DNA of 64,000 nt from Rhizobiaceae bacterium (lineage in GTDB: Bacteria > Pseudomonadota > Alphaproteobacteria > Rhizobiales > Rhizobiaceae): NCBI GenBank assembly GCA_023953835.1, contig JAMLJB010000002.1:402630-466629 (forward strand). Direction: 5' to 3'. The first letter of the stretch is position 1. Each line of letters begins with the position of its first letter. Positions 51,319 to 59,904 of the stretch are shown here, piece after piece. The notes beneath the pieces are model-generated. The model was not told the DNA's origin, ran no database searches, and saw only the letters and a list, made by a program, of their open reading frames with translations. The position numbers and the translations under genes were made by a program.

Positions 51319-51333
51319 TTTCACATCGTGAGA
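51319..51333. promoter_or_regulatory. IclR-type site 5 (TTTC-N7-GAGA) between LIV-type importer and BKACE operon
   Basis: TTTCACATCGTGAGA has the TYYC/GAGA arms and 7-base spacer of the series and lies in the 170-base gap between divergent genes. Further GAGA/TCTC half-sites surround it (51301-51304, 51310-51313, 51336-51340), so binding here may be cooperative. Confidence 0.5.
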
Positions 51334-51404
51334 TTTCTCTTGAACTGGGTCGCGGTCTGGACTACACACCGGCTGACGGTCAGCTCACATCCGGAGGAGA
51401 AGCA

Positions 51405-52286
51405 ATGGGGAATGGGACCTGGCTTGAAGTCGCGGTCAACGGTCCGTGGGGACGCGACACGCAGCCTTTGATTCCGGTCACGCCGGAGGAGATCATTGCC
51501 GAGGGCGTGGCCTGCGCGCGCGAAGGCGCAGCCATCATCCACGTCCACGCCTACGACCCGGTCAAGGGCCGACAGAAGGACGATCCCGACATCTATGCGC
51601 GCATCATCGAGGGCATTCGCGAGCAGGTGGACGTCATCGTCTACCCGACGCTGCCCTTTGTCGGCTCGGTCGACCTCCCCCAAATCTGCACGCCGCAGGA
51701 GCGTTTCGCCGCGGTCGAGGAATTGTCCCGCCGGGGCCTGCTCGAATGGTCGGTCGTGGACCCCGGCTCCTGCAATTTCGCGCTCTATTCCGACATCGAA
51801 AAGGATCAGCTCGGTTTCGTCTATCCCAATCCCGAGACGCATCTGCGCCACGGCCTTGCGCTTGCGCAGAAATATGCCTTCGCGCCGAGCTACGCGATCT
51901 ATGAGCCGGGCTTCATAAGGCTGGGCGCAGCCCTTGCCCGCCGCTATCCCGGCGCAAGGCAGGCCATCTACAGGTTCATGTTTTCCGACCAGTACACGTT
52001 CGGCTATCCGCCCGCGCCCTATGCCATCGACAGCTATCTGAGGCTGCTGGAGGACGAGGCGGGCAAGGCGCCGTGGATGGTGTCCGGCCTTGGCGTCGAT
52101 GTCCGCTCCGTGGTGGGATACGCCGTCGAGAGGGGCGGCCATCTGCGCGTCGGGCTGGAGGACGCGCCCCTGGGCACGGATCGTCCCAACCTCGCATGGA
52201 CCCGCGACGCCGTCGCCGCCATCGAAGCCGCAGGCGGCAGGCTTGCCACCGCCGCCGAAATCCGCAGCCAGCTTCCCGTCCTATGA
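51405..52286 (+). CDS. BKACE family (DUF849) beta-keto acid cleavage enzyme
   Basis: The 293-residue TIM-barrel protein matches the BKACE family. Zn-ligand His pair in IIHVHAYDPVKG near residue 45, the LEWSVVDPGSCNFAL strand near 115, and the third-ligand Glu in LRVGLEDAPLG near 245. BKACE enzymes condense a beta-keto acid with acetyl-CoA and cleave it to acetoacetate plus a new CoA thioester. The usual Arg of HxHxRD is replaced (HVHAYD), which may change specificity. Start ATG 51405 follows GGAGGAGAAGCA. It overlaps the next gene by ATGA. It probably handles an intermediate of the compound imported by the divergent LIV-type system. Confidence 0.88.
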   Translation: MGNGTWLEVAVNGPWGRDTQPLIPVTPEEIIAEGVACAREGAAIIHVHAYDPVKGRQKDDPDIYARIIEGIREQVDVIVYPTLPFVGSVDLPQICTPQERFAAVEELSRRGLLEWSVVDPGSCNFALYSDIEKDQLGFVYPNPETHLRHGLALAQKYAFAPSYAIYEPGFIRLGAALARRYPGARQAIYRFMFSDQYTFGYPPAPYAIDSYLRLLEDEAGKAPWMVSGLGVDVRSVVGYAVERGGHLRVGLEDAPLGTDRPNLAWTRDAVAAIEAAGGRLATAAEIRSQLPVL

Positions 52287-53149
52287 ACCGGGACCGCAGC
52301 ACCGGCGACACCCTGCTGAAACGCGATCCGGCGTCCGCAAACCCCGCCGATCAAGGCATAAGTCGTGCGGACACCGTGACCAAGATCGATCCGCTCGCAG
52401 CGGGACGCGTTGTGGTTTGCGGCTCCCATGGCGGCCTCTATTCAGGCTACCTCGCCGTCGCGGCGGGCCTGCGCGCGGTGATCTTCAACGATGCGGGCAT
52501 CGGGCTGGAGCGGGCGGGCATCGCATCGCTCGACTATCTCCAGCGCCACAATATGGCGGGAGCTGCGCTTTCCCATCTCAGTTGCAGGATCGGCGACACG
52601 CAAAGCATGCTGGAAACCGGCGTGGTCAGCGCGATGAACGACCTCGCCGGCAGGTTCGGCGTCAGCGAAGGCATGGCTTGCGCGGAGGCGGCGGATTTGC
52701 TGCGGGCGGCATCGCTCGACCTGCGCCGGCCTGCATCCGCGCAGCAGGAAGCACGACGCGAAGCTCCGTTTCAAGGCAAGCGCCGCATCGTACTGCTGGA
52801 CTCGGCCTCGCTGGTGCATGAGAGCGATGCGGGGCAACTGGTCGTGACCGGCTCGCATGGCGGCCTCGTTGGCCGCGATCCTGCCGCAGCCTTGCGGACG
52901 GACGCCTTTGTCGGCGTTTTCAACGATGCCGGGTTCGGTCTCGACGACGCGGGCGCGGGGCGGCTTCCTGTACTGGAAGCGCGCGCCATCGCCGCCTTCA
53001 CCGTCTCGCATATGTCGGCGCGCATCGGAGACGCGTCATCGACCTATGAGACGGGCGTTATCTCACGGGTCAACGCACAGGCCGCGCGCCTTGGCGCAAT
53101 GGTCGGCATGAGCGCGAAGGAGATGCTGCACCGGCTGGCCGACCAATAG
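52283..53149 (+). CDS. Unrecognised protein built from two copies of one about 100-residue domain
   Basis: I do not recognise this 288-residue protein. It is an internal duplication: GSHGG (47-51 and 190-194), FNDAG (68-72 and 213-217), SHxSxRIGD (97-105 and 242-250) and ETGV-S (111-116 and 256-261) recur in the same order about 144 residues apart. The conserved His, Arg and Asp look like active-site or ligand residues. Residues 145-175 form a linker, and the first 35 residues are polar. No signal peptide or membrane helix. Its ATG overlaps the BKACE stop by ATGA, a strong sign that it works with that enzyme, perhaps on the product or as a partner. Function unknown. Confidence 0.8.
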   Translation: MNRDRSTGDTLLKRDPASANPADQGISRADTVTKIDPLAAGRVVVCGSHGGLYSGYLAVAAGLRAVIFNDAGIGLERAGIASLDYLQRHNMAGAALSHLSCRIGDTQSMLETGVVSAMNDLAGRFGVSEGMACAEAADLLRAASLDLRRPASAQQEARREAPFQGKRRIVLLDSASLVHESDAGQLVVTGSHGGLVGRDPAAALRTDAFVGVFNDAGFGLDDAGAGRLPVLEARAIAAFTVSHMSARIGDASSTYETGVISRVNAQAARLGAMVGMSAKEMLHRLADQ

Positions 53150-53224
53150 CGTTCGGCCGTCGGCTCCCCGCTCGCCGGGTGGACTGTTTGATCGTCATCG
53201 AAGCGACGCGATGAAATTATCGAT

Positions 53225-54085
53225 TTACGGGTCCCATTCAGCCTCGGCCGACATCGCCACCGGACCCCCGGTGCGGGCGGTCCACAGTTCGAGCCTGCCG
53301 TCGTTTTCGCGGGCATGGAGTTGGGCAGGCTCCCCCGCGAAGAGCGGAGTCAGGCCCCGGTAGGAAAAGCGGCTCGGCGGACGGCCATGGATGGCGGTCG
53401 CGAAATCCACCAGCAATGTCGCCTGCAGGGGGCCGTGGACCACGAGGCCGGGATAGCACTCCACCTGTGTCGCGTAGGGCTGGTCGTAATGGATACGATG
53501 ACCGTTGAACGTGAGCGCCGAATAACGAAAAAGGAGCGGCGTCGACAGATCGACGCTTCGGACATGCGCGCCGCGCGGGGCCGGGTCGTGGGCCTTGGCC
53601 ACGGCGGACCACGTGATGGCGCGATATACGAGGTCCTGCCGCTCGGAAATCAACTCCCTGCCGTCGACCTCGATCACATGATCGACGGCAACGAAGCACA
53701 GCCGACCGCTGCGGCCTTGCTTCATGGTGACATCGGCGATGCGAGAGGTGCGCCGCACGGTGTCGCCAATGTGCAGTTCGCCGGCAAATGACAGCTTTCC
53801 GCCGGCCCACATGCGACGCGGCAGGGAAACCGGCGGCAGGAAATCGCCCCGCGCCGGATGACCGTCCTCACCGAGCGTGGAGGTCGGGGCCGCCGGTTGG
53901 GCAAGGCAGAAATGCAGGAGCCGCATGACAGCCGCGCCGTGCGCGACGTCCTGGCTGCGGTCGAACGTCATGGCGAATTTGTGTGCCAGATCGGCGGTGA
54001 CCATGTCGAAGGCGACCTGCTCGCGACCGATCCAGCCGCGCAGATGCTGCTCGTCCAGATCGTGTTTTGCCACCGTCTCGCTCAT
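53225..54085 (-). CDS. FAS1-like/MaoC dehydratase (mesaconyl-C4-CoA hydratase-type)
   Basis: The 286-residue protein belongs to the double-hotdog MaoC-type hydratase group. An N-terminal FAS1-like dehydratase part (about 1-140; LPRRMWAGGKLSF) is followed by the catalytic hotdog with ALTFNGHRIHYD near 195-206 and YPGLVVHGPLQATLL near 215-229, the usual Asp/His dyad region. These enzymes add or remove water on enoyl- or mesaconyl-type CoA thioesters. Start ATG 54085 is chosen because an upstream start at 54121 overlaps the LysR stop region. It follows the LysR gene by 39 bases on the same strand and may share its transcript. Confidence 0.85.
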   Translation of the reverse strand: MSETVAKHDLDEQHLRGWIGREQVAFDMVTADLAHKFAMTFDRSQDVAHGAAVMRLLHFCLAQPAAPTSTLGEDGHPARGDFLPPVSLPRRMWAGGKLSFAGELHIGDTVRRTSRIADVTMKQGRSGRLCFVAVDHVIEVDGRELISERQDLVYRAITWSAVAKAHDPAPRGAHVRSVDLSTPLLFRYSALTFNGHRIHYDQPYATQVECYPGLVVHGPLQATLLVDFATAIHGRPPSRFSYRGLTPLFAGEPAQLHARENDGRLELWTARTGGPVAMSAEAEWDP

Positions 54086-54124
54086 CCGACACTCACTCGC
54101 CCGGCAAAGGCTTCGCTTCACGTC

Positions 54125-55084
54125 TCAGCTTTCCGTGCCTTTCAGGCGGAAATACTCTTCCGGAAGCTCGCCCGAGCGAGCCAGTTTCTTCATCTCGTTC
54201 TTGATGCTGGAAATCATTGCCTTCATTGCGGCGGTGACGGCCCTGTCGTCACGGGTCACGATGGAAAAATCCGTCTTGATGCCGGGCTTCTTGAGCGGCG
54301 CGACGCGCAGCAGGCCGTTGACCACCTCATTGTGCACCGTGTGGTAGTTTATGACGGTGCAGCCCATGCCGTCCTGCACCAGCATCTTGACCATGGCCAG
54401 ATCGTCGACTTCGAGGATGATGTTGAGATCGAGCTTGTTGGCATCCGCCTCGCGCTCCAGAAGCAGCCGCTGCGGATGGTCGCGGCTCGGCACGATCAGC
54501 GGCAATCTGGCGATGTCGGCGATGTCGTACCGATCCTTGATCTCGATGTCGAGCCTGCGCCGCGCCCGTTCCGGCGGAAGGGCGACAGCGAGGTTACTGA
54601 CCACGATTGGGTCGGCAATGAAGTTGGTCGACAGCCATGGCGTGTGCATGACGGCAAGGTCGATCAGATCGGCGTTCAGCCAGTCGACCAGAAATCCGCT
54701 GAAATTGGATCGCAGGTGGATGCTGACATCGGGATAGCTGTCCCTGAATGCAACCAGCACTTTCGGCATGAGCATGGTGCCGAGCGAAGGCACGACGCCG
54801 ATCCGCAATGCGCCGCGCGGAACGTTCGCCCTCGACTTTACGTCTTCCCGGCACAGGCGGACCTGCTCCAGAATGATCTCTGCATGCTCAAGGACGAGTT
54901 CGCCGGCTTCGGTCAGCTTCAGCCCACGCCTGTCCCGGATCAGAAGCGTGGTCGACAACTCCTCTTCCAGCGTCTGGATCTGTCGGCTCATGGCGGACTG
55001 CGCCACGTCGAGACTGCCGCCGCCGCGCGAAAACGATCTGCTGCGCGCCACGGCGATAAAGTACTGCAATTGCCGCAGGTTCAT
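54125..55084 (-). CDS. LysR family transcriptional regulator
   Basis: The 319-residue protein opens with MNLRQLQYFIAVARSRSFSR and AQSAMSRQIQTLEEEL, a typical LysR helix-turn-helix (residues 1-60), followed by an effector domain (about 90-300) with LRIGVVPSLGTMLMP. It lies between the LIV-type importer and the hydratase, both on the same strand. A perfect 15-base LysR-like dyad, ATCTCA-N3-TGAGAT, lies in the promoter region of the importer (59752-59766) and is the best candidate target. Confidence 0.92.
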   Translation of the reverse strand: MNLRQLQYFIAVARSRSFSRGGGSLDVAQSAMSRQIQTLEEELSTTLLIRDRRGLKLTEAGELVLEHAEIILEQVRLCREDVKSRANVPRGALRIGVVPSLGTMLMPKVLVAFRDSYPDVSIHLRSNFSGFLVDWLNADLIDLAVMHTPWLSTNFIADPIVVSNLAVALPPERARRRLDIEIKDRYDIADIARLPLIVPSRDHPQRLLLEREADANKLDLNIILEVDDLAMVKMLVQDGMGCTVINYHTVHNEVVNGLLRVAPLKKPGIKTDFSIVTRDDRAVTAAMKAMISSIKNEMKKLARSGELPEEYFRLKGTES

Positions 55085-55278
55085 ACGAATAGACCCGACA
55101 AAACAGGCTCCTGATCAAGGCCGCATCGCATTGCCCGTTCAAGCTGTCCGACGAAAGCGTTCCGGCAAATCGGCTTCCGGGGTTCTATACGGCTTTTCTG
55201 TCGATTGCGAGCCGGTGACCCGATGTCGTCGAACCCGCACTTCATCGGCAAGACCCGAACGCCGCCGGTCGTTCGAGA
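55085..55278. other. Intergenic region between LysR gene and LIV-type importer
   Basis: The 194 bases between the importer's last gene and the LysR start contain no evident gene or hairpin terminator. A separate LysR promoter must lie here if the regulator is expressed independently, but none could be fixed by eye. Confidence 0.5.
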
Positions 55279-55989
55279 TCAATAGAGTTCCATCAGTTTC
55301 GCGTTGCTGTCGAGTTCCGCGGGCAGGCCGTTCCAGATCATCCGCCCCGATTTCATCACCACCACACGGTCGCTGATGCGCAGCGCCTCGTGTACGTTCT
55401 GCTCGACGATCAGAATCGACATCTTCCGCTCGAGCTGCAACGCACGGATCGGCTGCAGCAGGTCCTGGAAGAGCTTGGGCGCAAGCCCGATCGAAGGCTC
55501 GTCCATCAGAAGCACGCGCGGCCTGTTCAGGAGCGCGCGACCGATGGACACCATCTGCTGCTGGCCGCCCGAAAGCGTTCCGGCGCGCCGGTCGAGGAAG
55601 GTCTTGAGGGGAGGAAGCACCTCCAGCACCCAATCCACCCGGTCCTTGTGCTCGCTTTTCGCCGTGCCGGCTGCCCGCATGGACATCATCATCGTCTCGC
55701 GAACCGTCAGGCTCGGAAATATCCCGCGCCCTTCCGGCACCATGGCGATCCCCGCGCGCACCATGTCGCCGGGCCGCCTCGCGCCGTCCACGCCATCGAC
55801 CTCGATACGTCCCTTGCTGAGGTCGAGAAGACCGAAAAGGGCCTTCACCAGCGTCGATTTTCCCGCGCCATTGTGACCGATCATGCAAAGAACTTCGTTC
55901 TCCATGAGGTCGATGTCGACATCGGTCAACACTTCGCGGCCGCCATAGCCGGCGCAGACCTGCCGGGCCGAGAGAATTTTAGCGCTCAT
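55279..55989 (-). CDS. Branched-chain amino acid-type ABC transporter ATPase (LivF-like), second system
   Basis: The 236-residue ATPase has Walker A GHNGAGKST near 38, LSGGQQQMVSIGRALLN near 138, and Walker B VLLMDEPSIGLAP. AMVPEGRGIFPSLTV marks the LivF branch. Its ATG overlaps the LivG-like stop by ATGA. Last gene of the second five-gene importer read leftward from 59655. Confidence 0.93.
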   Translation of the reverse strand: MSAKILSARQVCAGYGGREVLTDVDIDLMENEVLCMIGHNGAGKSTLVKALFGLLDLSKGRIEVDGVDGARRPGDMVRAGIAMVPEGRGIFPSLTVRETMMMSMRAAGTAKSEHKDRVDWVLEVLPPLKTFLDRRAGTLSGGQQQMVSIGRALLNRPRVLLMDEPSIGLAPKLFQDLLQPIRALQLERKMSILIVEQNVHEALRISDRVVVMKSGRMIWNGLPAELDSNAKLMELY

Positions 55990-56747
55990 GTCTTGCGATC
56001 CCCAAAATAGATCGCGGCCAGCTCGGGATTGCTCAGCACCTTCTTCGGTTCATCGTCCGCCAGCAGACGCCCCCGATCGAGGAACGCTATCCGGTCCGAG
56101 ATGCCGACGACGATGTCGAGATTGTGTTCGATGATGCAGATCGTGACGCCGGCGCTCACCGCGTCGCGCAGAATGTCGAGGAAGCGGTCGTAGGAAGAGC
56201 GGTCGAGCCCGGAAGCCGGTTCGTCCAGCAGCCAAAGCTTGGCGTTGGTGATCATGGCCCGCCCAAGCGACAGGAACTTTCGCTCGGCATAGGCCAAGTC
56301 GATCGACCGCGCGGAACGCCTCTGCGTCAGCCCTGTGCGATCCAGGATCCTGTTCAGGCGTTCCTTCTTTTCGGCCCGGGTCAGGCTTCCGGCGCCGAAG
56401 GGCAGGATGGTGGGCTCGATCGCCGTCAGGAGGTTGTCCTCCACGCTCATATGATCGAACAGCCGCAGGTCCTGGAATGTCCGCGCGATCCCCATCCTCG
56501 CAATGTTGTGCGGCGCAACGCCGATCAGGTCCTTGTCGAGCCACCGCACGGTGCCGCCGTCGGGGACCAGATGGCCCGTGATGAGATTGAACAGCGTCGT
56601 CTTGCCGGCGCCGTTGGGGCCGACGAGGGTCGTCACGATGCCGGCCCTCAGGTCGAGGGACACATCGTCGATGGCATGCACTCCGCCGAAAGCCTTGGCG
56701 GCATGGCGGATGCTCAGCAGCACATTGTCAGGTTCAGCCGTCGACAT
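55986..56747 (-). CDS. Branched-chain amino acid-type ABC transporter ATPase (LivG-like), second system
   Basis: The 253-residue ATPase has Walker A GPNGAGKTT near 38, the LivG insert (RTFQDLRLFDHMSVEDNLL), and Walker B KLWLLDEPASGLDRSS. The signature region reads SIDLAYAERKFLSLGRAM, lacking the SGG core, as in several LivG proteins. Start ATG 56747 overlaps the LivM-like stop by 14 bases; a longer start at 56777 is less likely. Confidence 0.91.
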   Translation of the reverse strand: MSTAEPDNVLLSIRHAAKAFGGVHAIDDVSLDLRAGIVTTLVGPNGAGKTTLFNLITGHLVPDGGTVRWLDKDLIGVAPHNIARMGIARTFQDLRLFDHMSVEDNLLTAIEPTILPFGAGSLTRAEKKERLNRILDRTGLTQRRSARSIDLAYAERKFLSLGRAMITNAKLWLLDEPASGLDRSSYDRFLDILRDAVSAGVTICIIEHNLDIVVGISDRIAFLDRGRLLADDEPKKVLSNPELAAIYFGDRKT

Positions 56748-57627
56748 TTTCGCCCGACCTCTTGTGCTTGCCCGCAATGCCGCCGGGACGGAAGATCATC
56801 AGCAGCGTCATCGCCAGTCCGTACAGCAATTGCTGGAAGGACCCGACATCGGTCGAAGGCAGGAAGTGCAGATATGTCAGCGCAGCCGGAACGGCCATCA
56901 GCACGGCAGCGCCGACAATCGGCCCGATCAGGGTCCCGGCGCCGCCGATGATCACCATCGCCATGATGAGCACCGACATGTCGAGCGTGAAGCTCTCGAC
57001 ATTGATGAACGAGATATAGACGGCATAGACGACACCTGCCGTCGAAGCCAGCGAGGCGGAAATGACCACAGCCGCGGTCTTGATGGCCGGCACGTTCTTG
57101 CCCACCGCCGCCGCGGCGGACTCGCTGTCACGTATGGCCATCAGACTGCGGCCAAAGCTGGACCTAACCAGTTGGCGGATCGCTGCCATCACGAGCAACA
57201 GGATGACCAGGGCCAGCACAAGCACCTGAACGGGACTCTGGACGCTGAACCCGAAAACCGTCGCGGGCGGAATGCCGATCAGCCCGCCGAAGCCGCCTGT
57301 GACCGATTTCCACTGCGAGAAAACCGTGACGGCGACCATCTGCAGGCCGAGCGCGGCGGCGACGAAATACTCGCCCCGAACCCGCAGCGCCGGCAGGGCC
57401 AGCACCAGCGACACGACGCCCGTCACCAGCATCGCCGCCGGTATCAGTATGAAGATCGAGGTCGAATAGTGGATTGCGATGAGCGCGCCCGTATAAGCGC
57501 CGATCGCGAAGAAAACCGCATGCGCCACCGAGAATATGCCGGCATACCCGATGATGAAATTGAGGGTCACCGCCAATATGGAATAGATGCACGTCAATAC
57601 GGCAAGGTTGATGAGGTAGGCTGTCAT
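56734..57627 (-). CDS. Branched-chain amino acid-type ABC transporter permease (LivM-like), second system
   Basis: The 297-residue membrane protein has about eight helices and LivM markers IIGYAGIFSVAHAVFFAIGA near 25-45 and AIRDSESAAAAVGKNV near 165. It lacks the N-terminal extra helices of the first system's LivM. Starts 9 bases after the LivH-like stop. Confidence 0.93.
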   Translation of the reverse strand: MTAYLINLAVLTCIYSILAVTLNFIIGYAGIFSVAHAVFFAIGAYTGALIAIHYSTSIFILIPAAMLVTGVVSLVLALPALRVRGEYFVAAALGLQMVAVTVFSQWKSVTGGFGGLIGIPPATVFGFSVQSPVQVLVLALVILLLVMAAIRQLVRSSFGRSLMAIRDSESAAAAVGKNVPAIKTAAVVISASLASTAGVVYAVYISFINVESFTLDMSVLIMAMVIIGGAGTLIGPIVGAAVLMAVPAALTYLHFLPSTDVGSFQQLLYGLAMTLLMIFRPGGIAGKHKRSGENVDG

Positions 57628-57636
57628 GTCAGGACA

Positions 57637-58506
57637 TCAGTGGCTGCTCACCTTCTGGCCGAGAATACCGTAGGGCCGGAAGATGATGAAAAGGAACAGG
57701 ACCGCGAACGTCGTCGCCTCGGTCCAGGCGGAATCGAAGGCGAGAAGCGCCAGGCTTTGGGCCAGTCCGATAAGCAGGCCCGCCAGCAGCGCCCCCACGA
57801 TGGACCCCACGCCGCCGACAATCGTGGCGGCCAGCGAAATCAGCATCACATGGTTTCCAATGTTCGGGCTCAGCCCGGACGTTGCTCCGGCAATCGCGGC
57901 GGCCGGTACCACCAGCAGTGACCCGAGGGCGAACGCATAGTGGGAAATGTGGCGAGGATTCAGCCCGAAAACCCGAACCAGTTCAGGATTGTCCGCAAGC
58001 GCGCGCAAGGCCGCTCCGCTGCGTGTCCGGTTCAATCCGGCCAGTATCGCGAAGATCACGGCCGCGCATGCGAAGGCCACCCAGGTCAAGGGCGCGACAT
58101 ATATGCCGTCCATGATCTCGACGGAGCGGCTGAGCGGCGTCGCGATGGTCACGAAGGATCGTCCGAAGATCATGGCGATCGAGTTCTGCACGGCGATGGC
58201 CACGCCGAACGAGGCGACGAATACCGTGAAGAACGAACCCTCATGCCTCTGGATCGGTCCGTACACCAGCACGTCCATGCAGACGCCGAACAGGATCGCG
58301 ACCACGCAGGCGACGGCGATCCCAAGGCCGATGCCGAAGCCGTGCAATTGCATGAAATAGATTATGTATGCGGCGAGAACGAATGTCGCGCCATGGGCAA
58401 CATGAAACACCCGTGTCGCACCGAATATCAATGAGAAGCCTGCGGCGGTGAGTGCGTAGACCGCACCCACCTGCAGCCCGTTAATAACGAGTTGGAACAG
58501 CAGCAT
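57637..58506 (-). CDS. Branched-chain amino acid-type ABC transporter permease (LivH-like), second system
   Basis: The 289-residue membrane protein has about eight helices and the LivH markers GFSLIFGATRVFHVAHGATF near 22-42 and RALADNPELVRVFGLNP near 165. The binding-protein gene ends 12 bases downstream of its own start region on the same strand, so the five genes are one transcript. Confidence 0.93.
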   Translation of the reverse strand: MLLFQLVINGLQVGAVYALTAAGFSLIFGATRVFHVAHGATFVLAAYIIYFMQLHGFGIGLGIAVACVVAILFGVCMDVLVYGPIQRHEGSFFTVFVASFGVAIAVQNSIAMIFGRSFVTIATPLSRSVEIMDGIYVAPLTWVAFACAAVIFAILAGLNRTRSGAALRALADNPELVRVFGLNPRHISHYAFALGSLLVVPAAAIAGATSGLSPNIGNHVMLISLAATIVGGVGSIVGALLAGLLIGLAQSLALLAFDSAWTEATTFAVLFLFIIFRPYGILGQKVSSH

Positions 58507-58518
58507 TCGGCGGTCCTA

Positions 58519-59655
58519 TCAATCCGCACCGCTGTCGGCAATCGGGGAGAGCGCCTGATCCTTCACGACATTGATCCGGATCGGAACCGTCACGCCTCCA
58601 TTCTCCTGGAACGTCACGGTGACGCCGGCCAGCTTGAACGTTCCGATCTCCAGACGCTTCTTCAGCAGATTGGCGCCGTTGACCTCAAGGCCTTCCTTTT
58701 CGAGGGCGCTTGCCAAGGCGGCATAGAGCATGATCGCGTTGTAGTAGTTCGTGCTGACGAGCGTGGGATCTCTCGAATACTTCTTCCTGTAGTCCTCGAC
58801 GAACCGCTTGGTGACCGGGTCGTCCGATGTGTAGTCGACTTTTTCAGAGGTTATGATCATTCCCTGCGCCTCGGGCAACTGCAACGCTGCCGGCCACGAG
58901 TTCCCGGAATAGGTGAGCAACTGCTTGTCCACGCCATTGTCGCGGAGCTGCTTGATCACCTGCAACTGTTGGTCGCCATAGGTCGCAAGATAGATGGCGT
59001 CGGGGTTGAGGGAGCGCACCTGCGCGGCGATGCCCGAAAACTGCTGGGCTTCCGGAGGCAGGGAGTAGGATGCGACGAGTTCGCCGCCCACCTCTTTCAA
59101 CTGCGTCGTCAGAAGGTCACGGATTGCGACGCCTGACGGATCGTCGATGTAGATGAGGGCGATCTTCTTCAGGTCGCGCTTGTTGACGAGATAGGAGGTG
59201 AGGGATTTGGTTTCCTGATCCACCAGCGGAATGACGTTCCAGAAATACTCGCCGAGCTTCGCGAGGTCCGGCGACAGGCCGCCCGCATTGGCGCAGACGA
59301 CTTCGTTGCGCTGGCAAAGAGGCGCGATCGCCTTTGAAACGCCGGTATATGCCGTCAGCACATATTTGACCTGGTCCACATTGACGAGCTTCGTCATGCC
59401 CACCACGCCGACCTGCGGCATTGCCTGGCTGTCTTCGTAGCGAATGGACAATTTGCCGGACAGGATCTTGTCGGCATTGATGTGCTCGACGGCAAGATCC
59501 GAACCGGAGGCAAAATCCTCGCCCTGCGCAGCGACCGGCCCGCTCAGCGGGAAAAGCGCGCCGACCGTCAGGTCCTCGGCGTAACCGGGTGCATAACTCA
59601 GCGGCAGGGCAGCCAGCCCCAGCGCAGCCGCGATGAACCTTTCACGGAACTTCAT
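58519..59655 (-). CDS. ABC transporter substrate-binding protein (LivK-like), second system
   Basis: The 378-residue protein has a signal peptide (AAALGLAALPLSYAPGYAED, cut near residue 26) and a type I binding fold with LTVGALFPLSGPVAAQGEDF, AVEHINADKILSG and YSGNSWPAALQLPEAQG. It delivers an unknown carboxylate or amino acid to the LivHM-like permease. ATG 59655 follows GGGAGGAAAGT. First gene of the second importer operon. The 249-base gap to the divergent SMP-30 gene contains a LysR-like dyad. Confidence 0.93.
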   Translation of the reverse strand: MKFRERFIAAALGLAALPLSYAPGYAEDLTVGALFPLSGPVAAQGEDFASGSDLAVEHINADKILSGKLSIRYEDSQAMPQVGVVGMTKLVNVDQVKYVLTAYTGVSKAIAPLCQRNEVVCANAGGLSPDLAKLGEYFWNVIPLVDQETKSLTSYLVNKRDLKKIALIYIDDPSGVAIRDLLTTQLKEVGGELVASYSLPPEAQQFSGIAAQVRSLNPDAIYLATYGDQQLQVIKQLRDNGVDKQLLTYSGNSWPAALQLPEAQGMIITSEKVDYTSDDPVTKRFVEDYRKKYSRDPTLVSTNYYNAIMLYAALASALEKEGLEVNGANLLKKRLEIGTFKLAGVTVTFQENGGVTVPIRINVVKDQALSPIADSGAD

Positions 59656-59751
59656 ACTTTCCTCCCTTTGAAATTCAGACTTGGCATGGTCTGCTACCTA
59701 ACCGTAGTCCCAACTGACAGCGCCACAAAGGCGTGGAGCGCGATCTGGATT

Positions 59752-59766
59752 ATCTCAAAATGAGAT
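59752..59766. promoter_or_regulatory. Candidate LysR box, ATCTCA-N3-TGAGAT
   Basis: A perfect 15-base inverted repeat containing the T-N11-A LysR pattern lies between the divergent LivK-like gene (97 bases away) and SMP-30 gene (139 bases away). The spacer is 3 bases, unlike the 7-base IclR-type series, so it is probably read by a different regulator, most likely the LysR protein at 54125-55084. Confidence 0.5.
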
Positions 59767-59904
59767 GCATTCGCCCCGCCGCCTGCGGAAAGAGACCTTT
59801 CCGGCTATCCGCTTTCGGCATAGGCAAAATGCCGGTTCAGACATTGTGTGGCGGTGTCGTCGGCAATAGGCCTACCGGATGCCCCCAATACGCGGATAAG
59901 GCCA

